DNA of 64,000 nucleotides, from assembly GCA_006176705.1 (NCBI GenBank), contig QRFJ01000369.1:310001-374000 (forward strand), written 5' to 3'. The notes under the pieces were generated by a model that saw only the letters and a list, made by a program, of their open reading frames with translations, was not told the origin of the DNA and searched no databases. Both the position numbers and the translations under genes were made by a program. Positions within the stretch are counted from its first letter, which is position 1, and every line of letters begins with the position of its first letter. Positions 24,605-35,741 of the stretch are shown here, in pieces. The DNA comes from Cocos nucifera. Its lineage: Eukaryota > Streptophyta > Magnoliopsida > Arecales > Arecaceae.

Positions 24605-25309
24605 ATTAGCTTGAGAAGAAGTAAAATCTAAAAATTTTGTTTGCTAGAAGTTGAAGATGACTACGAGTCCCAAGGTATGAAGTATCTTTTCAAGTATATT
24701 TTGATCCAATATTTTTTCAAACAATATTTCTAAAGATTACAAAATTATCTATAATTTTTATTTTAATTTTCTAGATAGGAAAATAATTAATTTTAATTTA
24801 TTATTTTTGAAATATTGAAAGTTTAAGAAATTTATTAAATGATGTTAGAAAATTTTGAAAAATTATAGATAGGTCTAAAATGATTAGATCAAAGGGGGTA
24901 AAGCTTTGTTTTGAGTTTTCCATATAGCCGAGATCCTATACTCCCTAAACTAACATTATTAGCTTGAAAAGAAGTAAAAGAAATTTTGTTTGCCTGAAGT
25001 TGAAGACGACTACGAGTCCCATGGCATGAAGTATCTTTCCAAGTGTATTTTGGTCCAATATTTTTTTCAAAAAATATTTTTGAAGATTATAAAATTATCT
25101 ATAATTTTTATTTTAATTTTCTAGATAGGGAAATAATTAATTTTAATTTATTATTTTTGAAATATTAAAAATTTAAGAAATTTATCAAATGATGTTAGAA
25201 AATTTTGAAAAGTTATAGATAGGTATAAAATGATTATATCAAAAGGGGTAAAGCTTTGTTATGAGTATTCAATATAGCTGAGACCCTATACTCTCCAAAC
25301 TAACATTAT
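24605..25309 (+). repeat. 353-bp tandem duplication in the copia B leader
   Basis: Unit 1 (24605-24957) and unit 2 (24958-25309) both run from 'attagcttga(g/a)aagaagtaaaa' to 'taacattat'. They share long identical blocks such as 'attatctataatttttat' and 'ttttctagatagg'. Divergence is low to moderate by eye, so the duplication is not very old or was present in the parent element. Confidence 0.85.
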
Positions 25310-25930
25310 GTACTCATTGGGACATAATTTTAAAGTTGTTTTCCTTTAAAAAATTATAATAAATTGTATACTACTTAGAAAAATATGATTCCACTTCTGA
25401 AGATTTTCTCATTTTATTCTTTTTTTCTTATATATTTTAATTAATTTATAAAATACTACATACAATTTATTACTAATATATGATTTTTTTATTGGAAGAT
25501 GGTTCGGACAATAAGGACTAAGAAGGTTTTGAGAGGAATAATTGAAGAGATGAAATGAGCACTATTAAGGATTATAGGATAAGTCTCAAACATGACATTA
25601 TGCAACATATTGAAATTATAAAGAAAATATTTGTTGACCTCATGATTGATTTTGATGATTGCCAAACTTTGAGTGTTTGAGTATTTAACCATATATTTCA
25701 TGAGTGGATGTCGGTCTTTTTAGATATTTAAATTGAAGAATCATTTTAAGAAAAGATTTACAAAAATTCATCAAGTCAAAATTCTTAAAGAAAAAAAATT
25801 TTAAGCTTCCAAAGATTAGAAGAAAGAGAGCTCTTTGACCAAAATAAGAAAAACATAAAGTAGAAATCAAATAAAAATTAAATCCTCTTGATTGGTGCAA
25901 AAAATCTCTCAAAATAGCCTTGAAGCAGTT

Positions 25931-26171
25931 TTCGAGACGTCTCGAAATTTTTTCAAGAGCTCTCAAGTGGATTGGCATGCCCCAAGTGCTATTCTAGCAC
26001 GGTTTCGAGAGGTCTCGAGAGAATCTCGAGAGCTCTCGGTCTCAGACGATAGAAACTCAGTTTTTGTGTCCTAAGAGTGAGAGATCTCGTAGAATTTTCA
26101 AGAGGTCTCGTGATCTCCGTGAGACATCTCGATTCATAATCGAGAGCTCTCGAAATCTGACGAGAGATCTC
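25931..26171. repeat. Cluster of short perfect palindromes in the LTR U3 region
   Basis: Perfect palindromes include TTCGAGACGTCTCGAA (25931-25946), CGAGAGCTCTCG (26027-26038) and TCGAGAGCTCTCGA (26140-26153). Related near-palindromes (cgagaggtctcgagag, gagatctc) fill the gaps. The 3' LTR keeps the cluster at about 31388-31650, with some sites broken by single changes. Position 100-350 bases upstream of the TATA box suggests transcription factor sites or a cruciform-forming segment; that role is inference. Confidence 0.75.
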
Positions 26172-26277
26172 ATTTCACATAGACAACCTTCAATGAATAG
26201 TTTTGCAATGGCTATTTTTCAATCCCAATGGCTATTTCAGAGCTTCCAACAGCTAGAACTCCAACCATCTCCAAAGG

Positions 26278-26285
26278 TATAAAAA
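26278..26285 (+). promoter_or_regulatory. TATA box of the gag-only element
   Basis: TATAAAAA sits within 'ccaaaggtataaaaaggtgg', and the identical context is at 31762-31769 in the 3' LTR. The spacing downstream of the palindrome cluster and upstream of a thymine-rich leader fits an LTR core promoter. Confidence 0.75.
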
Positions 26286-27101
26286 GGTGGAGAATCAATT
26301 TAAAAAAAAAGAAAGAGATTTAAAGAGAGATTCTTTTATTTTCGATGAGGAACATTGAATATCTAAAGAAAAGAAAAAAGAGAGGAAAGTTATGCATAGA
26401 TTTCAGCAAACCTTCAAAGCAATCTTCTCCAACATCTTCTTCATCCTCTTAAGTATAAATTGAAGAAAAATCAAGCTTCGATCGAGCACATCATTAGCTT
26501 CTTCATTGAAATTTAAAGAGTTTCATTTCTATTTTTATTTCTATACTGAATTTTTGTACTTATATTTTTTATTTTTTTATAAGTTTTTTTGAGAAAAGAA
26601 ACTTAGGGATTAGGTCTGTCCAAGTCTAAAATTGGATATTATAGATTTTGGTTGGTCATCCCAAAAAATCAACTAGATTGTTAGTGAATCCGAAAAACTA
26701 ACGGTGTTAGATTTTGGTTGGTGCTCCTGTGAAAATCAACTATGTTTGTTTGTGAGTCTGAAAAACAAACACACTATAATCAAGAGTAGATTATAATAAA
26801 AATTCCAAGAAAAGCTTGGAGAGTGGACGTAGGTGTAGGTTGCATCAAACCACTATAAATTTTTGTGTGTTTGTGTTGTACTCTTTTCTTCTTTTTCTTT
26901 ACATTCCTTGCATACTTTTAATTCTTGCTTTACTTTCATTGTTTAATTTTGTTATCTTAATTCCGCTGCTTATATTGCATATATTTCAACCACACCACTT
27001 AAGTTAAAATCAAAACACACACTTATTTAGAGTTAAATTTGGATAAAATTTTATAAGAATCCAATTCACCCCCTCTCTTGGGTTGCTACCTTTAGGCAAC
27101 A

Positions 27102-27120
27102 ATTGGTATCAGAGTAGGTG
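27102..27120 (+). other. Primer-binding site of the gag-only element
   Basis: ATTGGTATCAGAGTAGGTGC follows the LTR end directly and matches the TGGTATCAGAG initiator tRNA-Met consensus. Confidence 0.85.
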
Positions 27121-27166
27121 CTTTAATATTTATTTATTAACCTAGCGATTAAAAGAGTAAAAGATC

Positions 27167-28912
27167 ATGATAATCCCATTTGGTTTATTATTTGTTGAGG
27201 GCCAATCCACATCTAGACCACCACTATTTAATGGCATAAATTATACATTTTGAAAAGCTAGAATAAAAATTTTCATACAAGCATTAGATTATGACATGTG
27301 GGGAGTCATAACTAGAGGACCGCACACACCTATAATTGAAATTAATGGTATGTTTATTTTCAAACCGAAAAAAAATTAGGATGATTTTGATAAGAAGATA
27401 GCTCAATTAAATGCTAAACCTATCAATGTTCTTTATTGCTCTCTTGATGAATAAGAATTTAATAGAATATCCACTTGTACATCAGCAAAGAAAATTTAGG
27501 AAAGATTGGAAGTGACTCATGAGGGAACAAGCCAAGTAAAAGAGTCCAAAATTAATTTGCTTGTTCATAAATATGAAATATTTAAAATAAAAAACTATAA
27601 GTTAATTTCTAAAATATTTTTTAAATTTATTGATATTATTAATGCTCTAAATGGTCTTGGCAAAATCTTTACTAACTATGAACTTGTTTGTAAGATTTTA
27701 AGGTCTTTGCCAAAGGAATGGGAAGCAAAGGTGACAGCCATACAAGAAGCAAAAGACCTCACCAAGCTATCCCTAGAAGAATTGATGGATTCACTCATGA
27801 CTCATGAGTTGAACTTGGCTCAAAAGAAAGAAGAAGAAGAGCTAAGAAAGATGAAGACCATCGCCTTCAAATCCATTGCATAATATGAAGAAAGCGATGA
27901 GTTGGAAGAAGAAGAAGATGAAGAAGAGAGTGAAGATGATGATGAGGACATGAAGCTACTCGTAAGTAAATTCAAGAAGTTCCTCATAAAGAAAACTCTG
28001 AAGAAGAGAGAAAAGGAAGAAGAAAAAGAAAAAAAAAAAGAGTGGCACTTATTATAACTGCAACAAAAGGGGACACTACAAGCCGGATTGCCCCCTACTC
28101 AAAAAGTATCCCAAAATGATCAAGAAAAGAGCTATGCTAGAAATTTGGGATGACAGTAATACTTCAAGCTCGGATGAAGAAAAGAAAGCAAAAAATCTTT
28201 GCCTCACGGCCATTGAGGATGAGGTAAAATCTGAAAATTCCTCCAAGTTCACATTCGATGAGTTTTTTGAAGCCTTTAGAGATTTAATGAATGAATACAA
28301 AAACTAAGGCTCAAAAACAAAAAGCTTAAAAGATCTAATTTTCTTCTAGCTACTGAAAAGAATAAACTATTGACTGAAAAAGAAGATATCTTGAAAGAAA
28401 AGAATACATTGGCTAAAGAAAAAGAAGAATGGATTAAATCTAAAAATTTTTTAGTTAAAGAAAATATGGAGCTTAAAAAGAATAATGATACTTAAAGATT
28501 CTCCTTAAAAGAAAATGAAAATTTTTTAAATGAAAAGAAAGAGCTCTTAGGAGAAAATAAAAAATTAAGAAGAGAGATTGAAGTTTTAAAATCTATTACT
28601 GAAAAGTTTATCATTAGTTTTCAAAATCTTCAATCTGTGGTAAAAGTTAATGAGATTATTTTCAATAAAATAAAAATTGATTTTAATATTTATAGAAAGC
28701 AACCAAATACTAGAAATATTTTTACAAGAGCTTCAACTAAAGCACATACCATTAAATGCTTTAAATGTAATCAAATTGGCCATAAAATTTTAGAATGCAA
28801 CTTTAAAAGAATTGGCCAAGCCTTGATAAAGCAAATATGGGTTCCAAAAGGAACCATAAGCTCTAACCTCAACGGACCCAAGATGACTTGGCTACCAAAA
28901 ATTATGAAGTAA
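27167..28912 (+). pseudogene. Gag of the gag-only element (decayed)
   Basis: The frame opens with an ATG at 27167 (MIIPFGLLFVEGQSTSRPPL), a typical SIRE-like gag start. Trp codons have become stops near 27255, 27380 and 27497. The longest open part is 27506-27883, with LPKEWEAKVTAIQEAKDL, the conserved core of copia gag. An acidic tract follows (27885-27960). The first zinc-knuckle position (about 28050-28095) reads YYNCNKRGHYKPDC, with the first Cys replaced by Tyr. A lysine- and glutamate-rich coiled coil runs from about 28310 to 28600. The second knuckle, CFKCNQIGHKILEC (28759-28800), is complete. The frame ends at 28912 after VPKGT and GPKMTWLPK, the place where protease would begin in a full copia polyprotein. 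At least one frame change lies near 28045. Confidence 0.85.
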
Positions 28913-31067
28913 TTTTGCAGGTACACTAAGGATCTAATGAAATAAAAAGAGAAAAATATTTTAATAGATGCTTTGAAAATGAAAATGGATGGATGATGCT
29001 TTTGAATAAAATCTAAACTTTTCTCACATGATACCATCAATATTTGTTTGATTAATTCTATTGATTCTAATAATCTATTTATGTAGTTTCATATCATATT
29101 TACTTGCTTGAAATACTCTCTATGTTTCAATGAGATTAGAATGATTGATTGATTTTGATACTTGAAATGATTTGAATACTTTGATTTCTAAATCAATATG
29201 CTTTTCTATAGGTATCATATTTTGAATCAATATAAAATTAATTTATCTTAAAAATTTAGCATGTTATTTTAAGCCTCCCCATATCAATTTTATAATTGAT
29301 GAATTTAATTTGAAAGATGATCAATTGGGTATAAATATTCTAATTGTCAAACCCACAAGAGAATCTAAGTTTGACAATCCCCTATAAGATGCTTAAATGT
29401 TGAAATATCCTAAAAATTGCATGATTTAAGTACTTAAAAATAAAATATTTAATTCAAAACTAAAATCATTGATATCAAGCTGTACATGCAAATTGACCTT
29501 TAAGTGATATTAAACTATCAAGAAAATCATGATTTGGTCTAAATTTTAGTTTAATTAGTATCAAAAAGTTTCTTCCTAAAAAAATTTTCACTCTTGATAT
29601 CATTGGTATCATTCTTGCCTTGCATTTTATTATTTTTGAGCAAAAGAATTAGATTTATTGTCTCAAATCTATTTTACATTGATATATTCTTGATAGGATA
29701 TCTCTTGAGACAAATTCAAAGAATCTCATATATTTTTCTGAACTTAATTGAGTGAATGTTTTATTTGATTAATGTTTATTTCTCTTAATTGATGCTTGTA
29801 CTTTTAAATTTTATTTAATTTTAAAATGATATTATTTGCTAAAGTAAGGGAAAAAAATATTAAGAAGAAATGATCAATTATTTGAAAAGAGCTTTAAAAT
29901 TAAATTTTTTTTAATTTTAAAAATCTAAATTTAGTAGTTAAATTCATGTTAAATATGCTTAATTTCAAAGAAAAAGGGGAAGAAAACTTGTAAGCTAAAA
30001 TAATTGAGCCAAAGTTATGAAAAATAGGAAAAGATAATGTTATTAAAATATTAAAAGAAAAATGAACTCCTGGTATATATCTCCAAAATAAGAGAAGAAA
30101 TATTTTTTATCTTAATTTGATTAAAAAATTTGATTAATTTATTTTAAGATAAATATATTTTGATCTTAAGTTCTCAATCAATTAATTTATAATCTTCTTA
30201 AATTGGGCTTTCATGTATTTATTCAATTTAATTTACTTTAATTGATTGTTATATCATTTTTGATAACTATTCGGAGTGAAATTGAATTTAAAATATATGT
30301 TTACTCCAAGAAATGAATCTTTAAACTCAAATTTAAAATTTATTTAAAAATTTAAATTTGATACTAAATTTTTGATATGCATTGCAAAATTCTTATGTAC
30401 TATTAGTATTGAAGTAATTTTTACTCAAAAAAATGAATTTGAAAATGTATCTATCTATTACTTTGATATTGCTTATTTTACTTTGCTCAATACATTCTCG
30501 ATACATATCTTTTTCAAACTTAATTGGCTAAAATTTCTTAAGAAAAAAAAAGATTGAATATTGAATTAAATGCTATGCTTGATTTCATGATTAAATTCTT
30601 TGAAAAGCTCTATTCTTCTTAAAGCTTAAAAGTGCATATCTGAAATTCAGATTAAAAAAGGTCATATTCATTTACAAAGGGGGAGAGCTTTTATTATTTA
30701 AACTTGAGCTAAGTTTTTGGGGCGAAAGTTATTTTATTTTAAAAGGAGAGATGATTTCTTTGATTTGGTTTTATAAATTTGATATTTCTCTTAATTTAAA
30801 GCTTTGATATTGATTTTGATAATTTTTCTTGTTTCTTCTCATGTCCTTTTTGATGTTGTCAAAAAGGGGGAGAAGTATGTTAAGTATATGCTTGAAGGAT
30901 TGATGCTTAAGAAACTTAAAGTTTTGATATTTTAAAGATTAATTGAGAACATTGATGAAGTGTGCATTCATGTGTTTAATCTAGTACTTCATGTCTTCAT
31001 GATACATATTAACAAAATATATTGAAATACATTATTTATTTTTATTATGCATATACTTAAAGTTTTG
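28913..31067 (+). other. Non-coding interior of the gag-only element, with an internal purine motif
   Basis: This stretch is very AT-rich and has no frame with a recognisable domain; it takes the place of protease-integrase-RT-RNase H. An internal polypurine motif, tcaaaaagggggagaag, is at about 30859-30875, roughly 210 bases before the terminal one. SIRE-like elements often carry such a second purine motif, which suggests this tail came from a full element and the loss removed the pol region upstream of it. Confidence 0.7.
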
Positions 31068-31089
31068 TCATCATAAAAAATGGAGAGAT
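31068..31089 (+). other. Polypurine tract of the gag-only element
   Basis: The sequence gtcatcataaaaaatggagagat directly precedes the 3' LTR start. It resembles the aaaaagggggagat tract of related elements with a few changes. It marks the plus-strand priming site for reverse transcription. Confidence 0.7.
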
Positions 31090-32552
31090 TGTTAACCCCA
31101 TGATTGATTTTGATGAGTGCCAAACTTTGAGTATTTGAGTATTTAACCATGTGTTTCATGAGTGGATGTAGATCTTTTTAGATATTTAAATTAAAAATTA
31201 TTTCAAGAAAAGATCTACAAAAATTCATCAAGTCAAGATTCTTAAAGAAAAGATTTTCTTAAGCCTCCAAAAATCAGAAGAAAGAGAGCTCTTTAACTAA
31301 AACAAGAAAAACATAAAGTAGAAATCAAATAAAAATTAATTTTTTTTGATTGGTGCAAAAAATCTCTCAAAATAGCCTTGGAGCAGTTTTCGAGATGCCT
31401 TGAAATTTTTTCGAGAGCTCTCGAGTGGACTGGCACGCCCCAAGTGCTGATCTGGCATAGTTTTGAGAGATCTCGAGAGAATCTCAAGAGCTCTCGATCT
31501 TAGACGATAAAAATTCAGTTTTTGTGTCCTGAGAACAAGAGGTCTCGCAAAATTTTTGAGAGATCTTGCGGTCTCTACAAGACGTCTCGATTCAGAATCG
31601 AGAGCTCTCGAAATCTGATGAGAGATCTCATGAAAAATTGAGAGGTCTCGTTCTGCACGAACAACCTTCAACAGATAGTTTTGCAATGGCTATTTTTTGA
31701 TCCTAATAGCTATTTCAGAGCTCCCAACGGCTAAAACTCTTACTCCAGCCATCTCCAAAGGTATAAAAAGGTGGAGAATCAATTGAAAAAAAAAAGAAAA
31801 GAATTTAAAGAGAGATTCTTTTATTTTTGGTGAGAAACATTGAATATCCAAAAAAAAAAGAAAAAAAAAATATGCATAAATTTCAGCAAGCCTTCAAAGC
31901 AATCTTCTCCAACATCTTCTTCATCCTCCCAAGTATAAATTGAAGAAAATTCAAGCTTCGATCGAGTTCTTCATTGAAATTTAAAGAGTTTCATTTCCAT
32001 TTTTATTTTCATGCTAAATTTCTGTACTTATATTTTTGATTTCTTTACAAGTTTCTTTGGAAAAAAAACTTGGGGACTAGGCCCATCCAAGCCCGAAATT
32101 AGATATTGTAGGTTTTGGTTGGTGAGCCCAAAAAATCAACTAGGTTATTAGTAAACCCAGAAAACTAATGGCGTTAGATTTTGGTTGGTGCTCCTATGAA
32201 AATCAACTAGATTTGTTTGTGAACCTGAAAAATAAACACACTATAATCAAGAGTAGATTATAGTAAAAATCTCAAGGAAAGCTTGGAGAGTGGATGTAGG
32301 TGCGGGTTGCACCGAACCACTATAAATCTTTGTGTATTTGTATTGTACTCTTTTCTCCTTTTTCTTTACATTCCTTGCATGCTTTTAATTCTTGCTTTAT
32401 TTTCATTGTTTAATTTTGTTATCTTAATTCCGTTGCTTATATTGCATATATTTCAACCACACCATTTAAGTTAAAATCAAAGCACACACTTGGATAAAAT
32501 TTTATAAGAACTCAATTCGCCCCCCTCCTGGAGTTGCTACCTCTGGGCAACA
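31090..32552 (+). mobile_element. 3' LTR of the gag-only element
   Basis: It starts TGTTAACCCCATG and ends TCTGGGCAACA, followed by the target duplication ATATT. It keeps the palindrome cluster (about 31388-31650), the TATA box (31762-31769) and the thymine-rich U5. A small 7-bp net length difference from the 5' LTR and scattered substitutions show that the insertion is not recent. Confidence 0.9.
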
Positions 32553-32902
32553 ATATTTGAAAAATTAGAAAATGAATGGTTTGTTGTTACAAATGGCATG
32601 AAGATTAGAACCCTACTTAGATCTTTATCATATAAGTGGTTTGAGGTACTACGAAGATTGTATGAGCCAAACAAAAGTCTGCAGTATGATAAAATCATGA
32701 TGATTTAGACAAAATACGAGGAGAGTCCCTTTATTATTAGAGTAGCTAGATGGACCACCATCTTATCGATGTCTCTTAATCTTCATAGTGAGAGATGTAC
32801 TATTTTTGGAAAACCAAATAGAGGCCTTTTGACTCACCGGGTTCAAAATGTGCGAAAGATTTGAATGGATATCGACTTTATGCATTTGTAAATATTTTGG
32901 TT

Positions 32903-33018
32903 GTTTATGTTATATATATTGCTATGTTATTTCAAGCATGATGTAATGAATGCTATATATGTTTATGTTATACATATTTCTATATTATTTCAAGCATGAT
33001 GTAACGAATGCTACATAT
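32903..33018 (+). repeat. 58-bp tandem duplication in the copia B leader
   Basis: Two units of 58 bases (32903-32960, 32961-33018) share 'atttcaagcatgatgtaa' and 'gaatgcta' with a handful of differences. It lies about 270 bases upstream of the gag ATG. Confidence 0.8.
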
Positions 33019-33282
33019 GTTTAGTCATTAATTCATTTTGTAATTGCTTAATTATATGAGATTTTTTTGGGTCTACCTAGATGATGCTAAATTAATTATA
33101 ATTTGACATTTGTATATGCATGATAATAGGGAACGTAGTGATCTTTCGATTTTGTTACTTGTGTTAGGTTTTCATTAATTTAGTATGTTTCTTATGGCAA
33201 ATTGATAGATATATATACTAGATTTATTTAAAGTGCTAATTTTTTATTTGGAAACAATGTCTCTATATAGTTATTGCTAAAC

Positions 33283-34475
33283 ATGGCATCATCGAATATC
33301 ATAATTGAGTTGAACAAAGGTGAAAAGCTTAATGATGAGAATTATAATGTCTGGCAATTGAAAATGCATTATGTCCTTGAGGAACAAAAGATGCTTGAGG
33401 CTATTCACAATACCATAGATAACCCTAGTGAGGGTACTAGTGCTCAGAATAATAGAGATCAAGAAGCTTACTGAGTCTAGAAAGAGAAAGACTAAAAGGC
33501 TCATGGTATTTTGGTAAGCTCTATAGTTGATGATCTCATTTATGATTGTCAAAATCTTCCTATTGTACATGATATATGGGCTTTTCTCAAAGAGAAATTT
33601 AGTGGTATTATAGTGACTAGACTAAGGCAGCTGACTATCAAGTTTGACGCATATAAGAAGCATCCAAACCATACTATCAAGGAGCATCTGAGAACTATGT
33701 CAAACATGATAAAAGATTTGCAAGCTATTGTTCATATCCTCACTAAGGAACAACAAGTTCAAGCTGTTACAAGGTCTCTTCCTGATTACTGAGAATATTT
33801 GAAGGTCAACTTGACTCACAATGATGGCATCGAGGCCTTTGCTGATGTGGCATGCTTTATTGAGTTGGAAGATGAGCATCTCGGGGCCACCAAACCCAAT
33901 GAACAATCTTATGTGGCCGAATCTAGTTCTCAGTGAGCTTCAGTCTCAAGGTATAAGAAATTCAAGAAAAAGAATAAGAAAGGAAAGAGATGAGTCAAGG
34001 GCCCAAAAGGAACAAGTTTAAGAAGAACATGAAAGCCAAATGGTTCTAGAAGAAGATGGACCTAAGCAAGATTAAGTGCTTCAAGTGTGGCAAGTTGGGT
34101 TATATTGCTCGCAATTGCACTGAGCAAGAGAAGGTAGCACTATACTCAGTTCCAGTATTGTTTTACTTGTTGATTCTTATCTTAATTATATGGATTATAG
34201 ACTCAGAAGCAATAGACTATGTAGTAGGAGATTGGAGTATATTTGTAGAGTACCATTGAATTCCACTTGGTACAAGGTGGATTTATTTAGGAAATAATGC
34301 TAGAGTGGAAGTCAAAGGATTTAGCACTTGCAAACTTGTTTTATGTAGTGGTCAAACTCTAATCCTACATGATGTCCCATTTGCACCAAAGATTCAATGG
34401 AACTTGGTCTTTGTAACTATTCTTCTAGGATTATGTTATGTTCTTAATTTTTATGGTACTTATATGGATTTATAT
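33283..34475 (+). pseudogene. Copia B gag and start of pol (protease), interrupted by the Tat element
   Basis: The frame starts with ATG at 33283 (MASSNIIIELNKGEKLNDEN), with the gag core NYNVWQLKMHYVLEEQ of copia retrotransposons. The domain continues after a stop at 33472 with LPIVHDIWAFLKEKFSG and a stop near 33792. A CCHC zinc knuckle at about 34080-34121 reads CFKCGKLGYIARNC, in which the His is Tyr. The protease site near 34200 reads DSEA in place of DSGA. The frame is cut at 34476 by the Tat LTR within a segment ending GTYMDLYF, downstream of the protease core. Integrase, RT and RNase H are missing from the window: after the Tat element only the 3' end of copia B remains (46515 onward). 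Confidence 0.85.
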
Positions 34476-35631
34476 TTTTGGGGATAAATCCATGCCTGTC
34501 AGAGTTTGGCTAAGACTCCGATTCTTAATCAGTTTCATCCGGTTACCGCAATAAAAACTGAACCTCAACCTATGAGAGTATTCAAACTTTGAATCATTCT
34601 GAGATGACCGACCTCCAACACTGCAGTCAGATAATCTGATTGACTGGAAAGACCAATTTTGAATTCGATAGGATGTTGTGGATTCCTTCTCCAGACGAAC
34701 TTTAATAGTCAATACTTCTGCCCTAGAGAACTGACCAAGTCCCTAGCTCTTGCACATCCCATCCAATTGATCTCCTTCTAATAGCCTATATGGCCCCACT
34801 CGGACAAACTTTCTTGGATCCTCCATTTTTGACAGAATCTTAATCAAGCTCCTCCAGCAGTCAAACTTCTTCTAAACTACCCTCAGATGAACTTCAACGC
34901 TTTATCATTATTTACAAGCGAGCAACCCTAGGATTAGCCAAACCTTAAATGAATGATAGAGATCGGTGTTTCAATCGTGCTTACTTATTGCGGCCATCAG
35001 TCAGTACTCAGTCCAGATGGATCCCTCACAATCGGACTTCTTTCAGTCGGACGTCTTTCGGGCCTTTTTATTGGTCGAACCCCTGCTGGACTTCTCTTCT
35101 GGCCGAATTTCTTCCAGCCATCTAAAAGAACCACGGCATATGCCTTCAACATAGCAAATAAAAGCCAGTATACGATCAATCTTAAGAGCCTTCGAACTTC
35201 TTCAGAATAACAACGTCCAAGAGCCCTTCGTCGCCTGCAACTATCCCATCCGAACTCCAGCTGTTAGATCTCCAATAGACCAGCATGTCACGATAATGGA
35301 CATCACTCTCTATAACAAACCCCACGTGGCCTCGAATGCCCCACTATCAAGCAGTTGCAGCTATCACTATCAGTTTGTTATAGACTCTGGGATATAAAAG
35401 GGATCCTCCAAATATATTTTCTTCAAGCTCTCTTCTCCTTCTCAATACTCTACAACTTTCTCTACTAAGTACTCCATTTCTATTGATCGAAAGTGCTAAC
35501 TTGATCATCGGAGGATCTTGCTGGAGCCACCCCCAGGCTCTGGATGAGACTTGTTTTGCAGATCACTAGCGGCGACCTCATCTTTTTCGACTCCAGTACT
35601 TCCTCGACAATGATTAGATTTTGCACTAACA
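34476..35631 (+). mobile_element. 5' LTR of the Tat element (1156 bp)
   Basis: The start reads TTTTGGGGATAAATCCATGCC, where family copies have TGTTGGAGATAAATCC, so the canonical TG is mutated to TT. The end is GCACTAACA at 35631. A TATA box (35393-35400, TATAAAAG) is followed by a CT-rich leader. The 3' LTR (46151-46514), the solo copy (15362-19297) and the fragment at 1-279 align with it. Confidence 0.88.
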
Positions 35632-35652
35632 GGATTGACGCTGGAGAAAGGG
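35632..35652 (+). other. Primer-binding site of the Tat element (degenerate)
   Basis: GGATTGACGCTGGAGAAAGGG follows the LTR. It resembles the attggcgc(c/t)agaaggaggg site seen in Tat and related plant gypsy elements, with several changes. The exact tRNA cannot be named with confidence. Confidence 0.5.
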
Positions 35653-35741
35653 ACCTCTGTTCCTAAGATTTTCTTATTCTTAAAGGAGTGCTCAGTAGAG
35701 AACTCTCTTCTTCTCCTCCAGAGTCTTTCTTTCCAAAAAAG

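Larger units (their letters stand above)
25632..27101 (+). mobile_element. 5' LTR of the gag-only element
   Basis: It starts TGTTGACCTCATG and ends TTTAGGCAACA. A cluster of CGAGAG/CTCTCG palindromes (25931-26171) lies upstream of a TATA box (26278-26285), so the cluster is probably in U3 and the pyrimidine-rich segment after 26400 in R-U5. It pairs with the LTR at 31090-32552 with roughly one difference in ten bases over the first 100 bases by eye. Confidence 0.9.
25632..32552 (+). mobile_element. Gag-only (TR-GAG-like) LTR retrotransposon, nested in copia B
   Basis: Two LTRs of 1470 and 1463 bp (25632-27101 and 31090-32552) bound a 4-kb interior. The flanks are the identical 5-bp duplication ATATT (25627-25631 and 32553-32557). 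The interior has a tRNA-Met primer-binding site, a gag frame with two CCHC-type positions and a coiled coil, and then about 2.1 kb with no protease, integrase, RT or RNase H. A polypurine tract abuts the 3' LTR. The gag layout and the paired purine motifs resemble the SIRE/Maximus branch of Ty1/copia, and gag-only relatives have been described in plants as TR-GAG elements. It depended on other elements for its enzymes. Confidence 0.85.
24197..33282 (+). other. Copia B leader (about 2.2 kb once the nested element is removed)
   Basis: The sequence from the primer-binding site to 25631 continues, across the gag-only element, at 32553-33282 and reaches the copia B gag ATG at 33283. It has no supported reading frame. 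It holds a 353-bp tandem duplication (24605-25309) and a 58-bp tandem duplication (32903-33018), so the leader has grown by local duplication. Confidence 0.65.

Noticed and set aside
26816..27007. 63-codon frame, also found at 32283-32474
   Set aside because: Repeated because it is in both LTRs of the gag-only element; hydrophobic translation of a T-rich U5.
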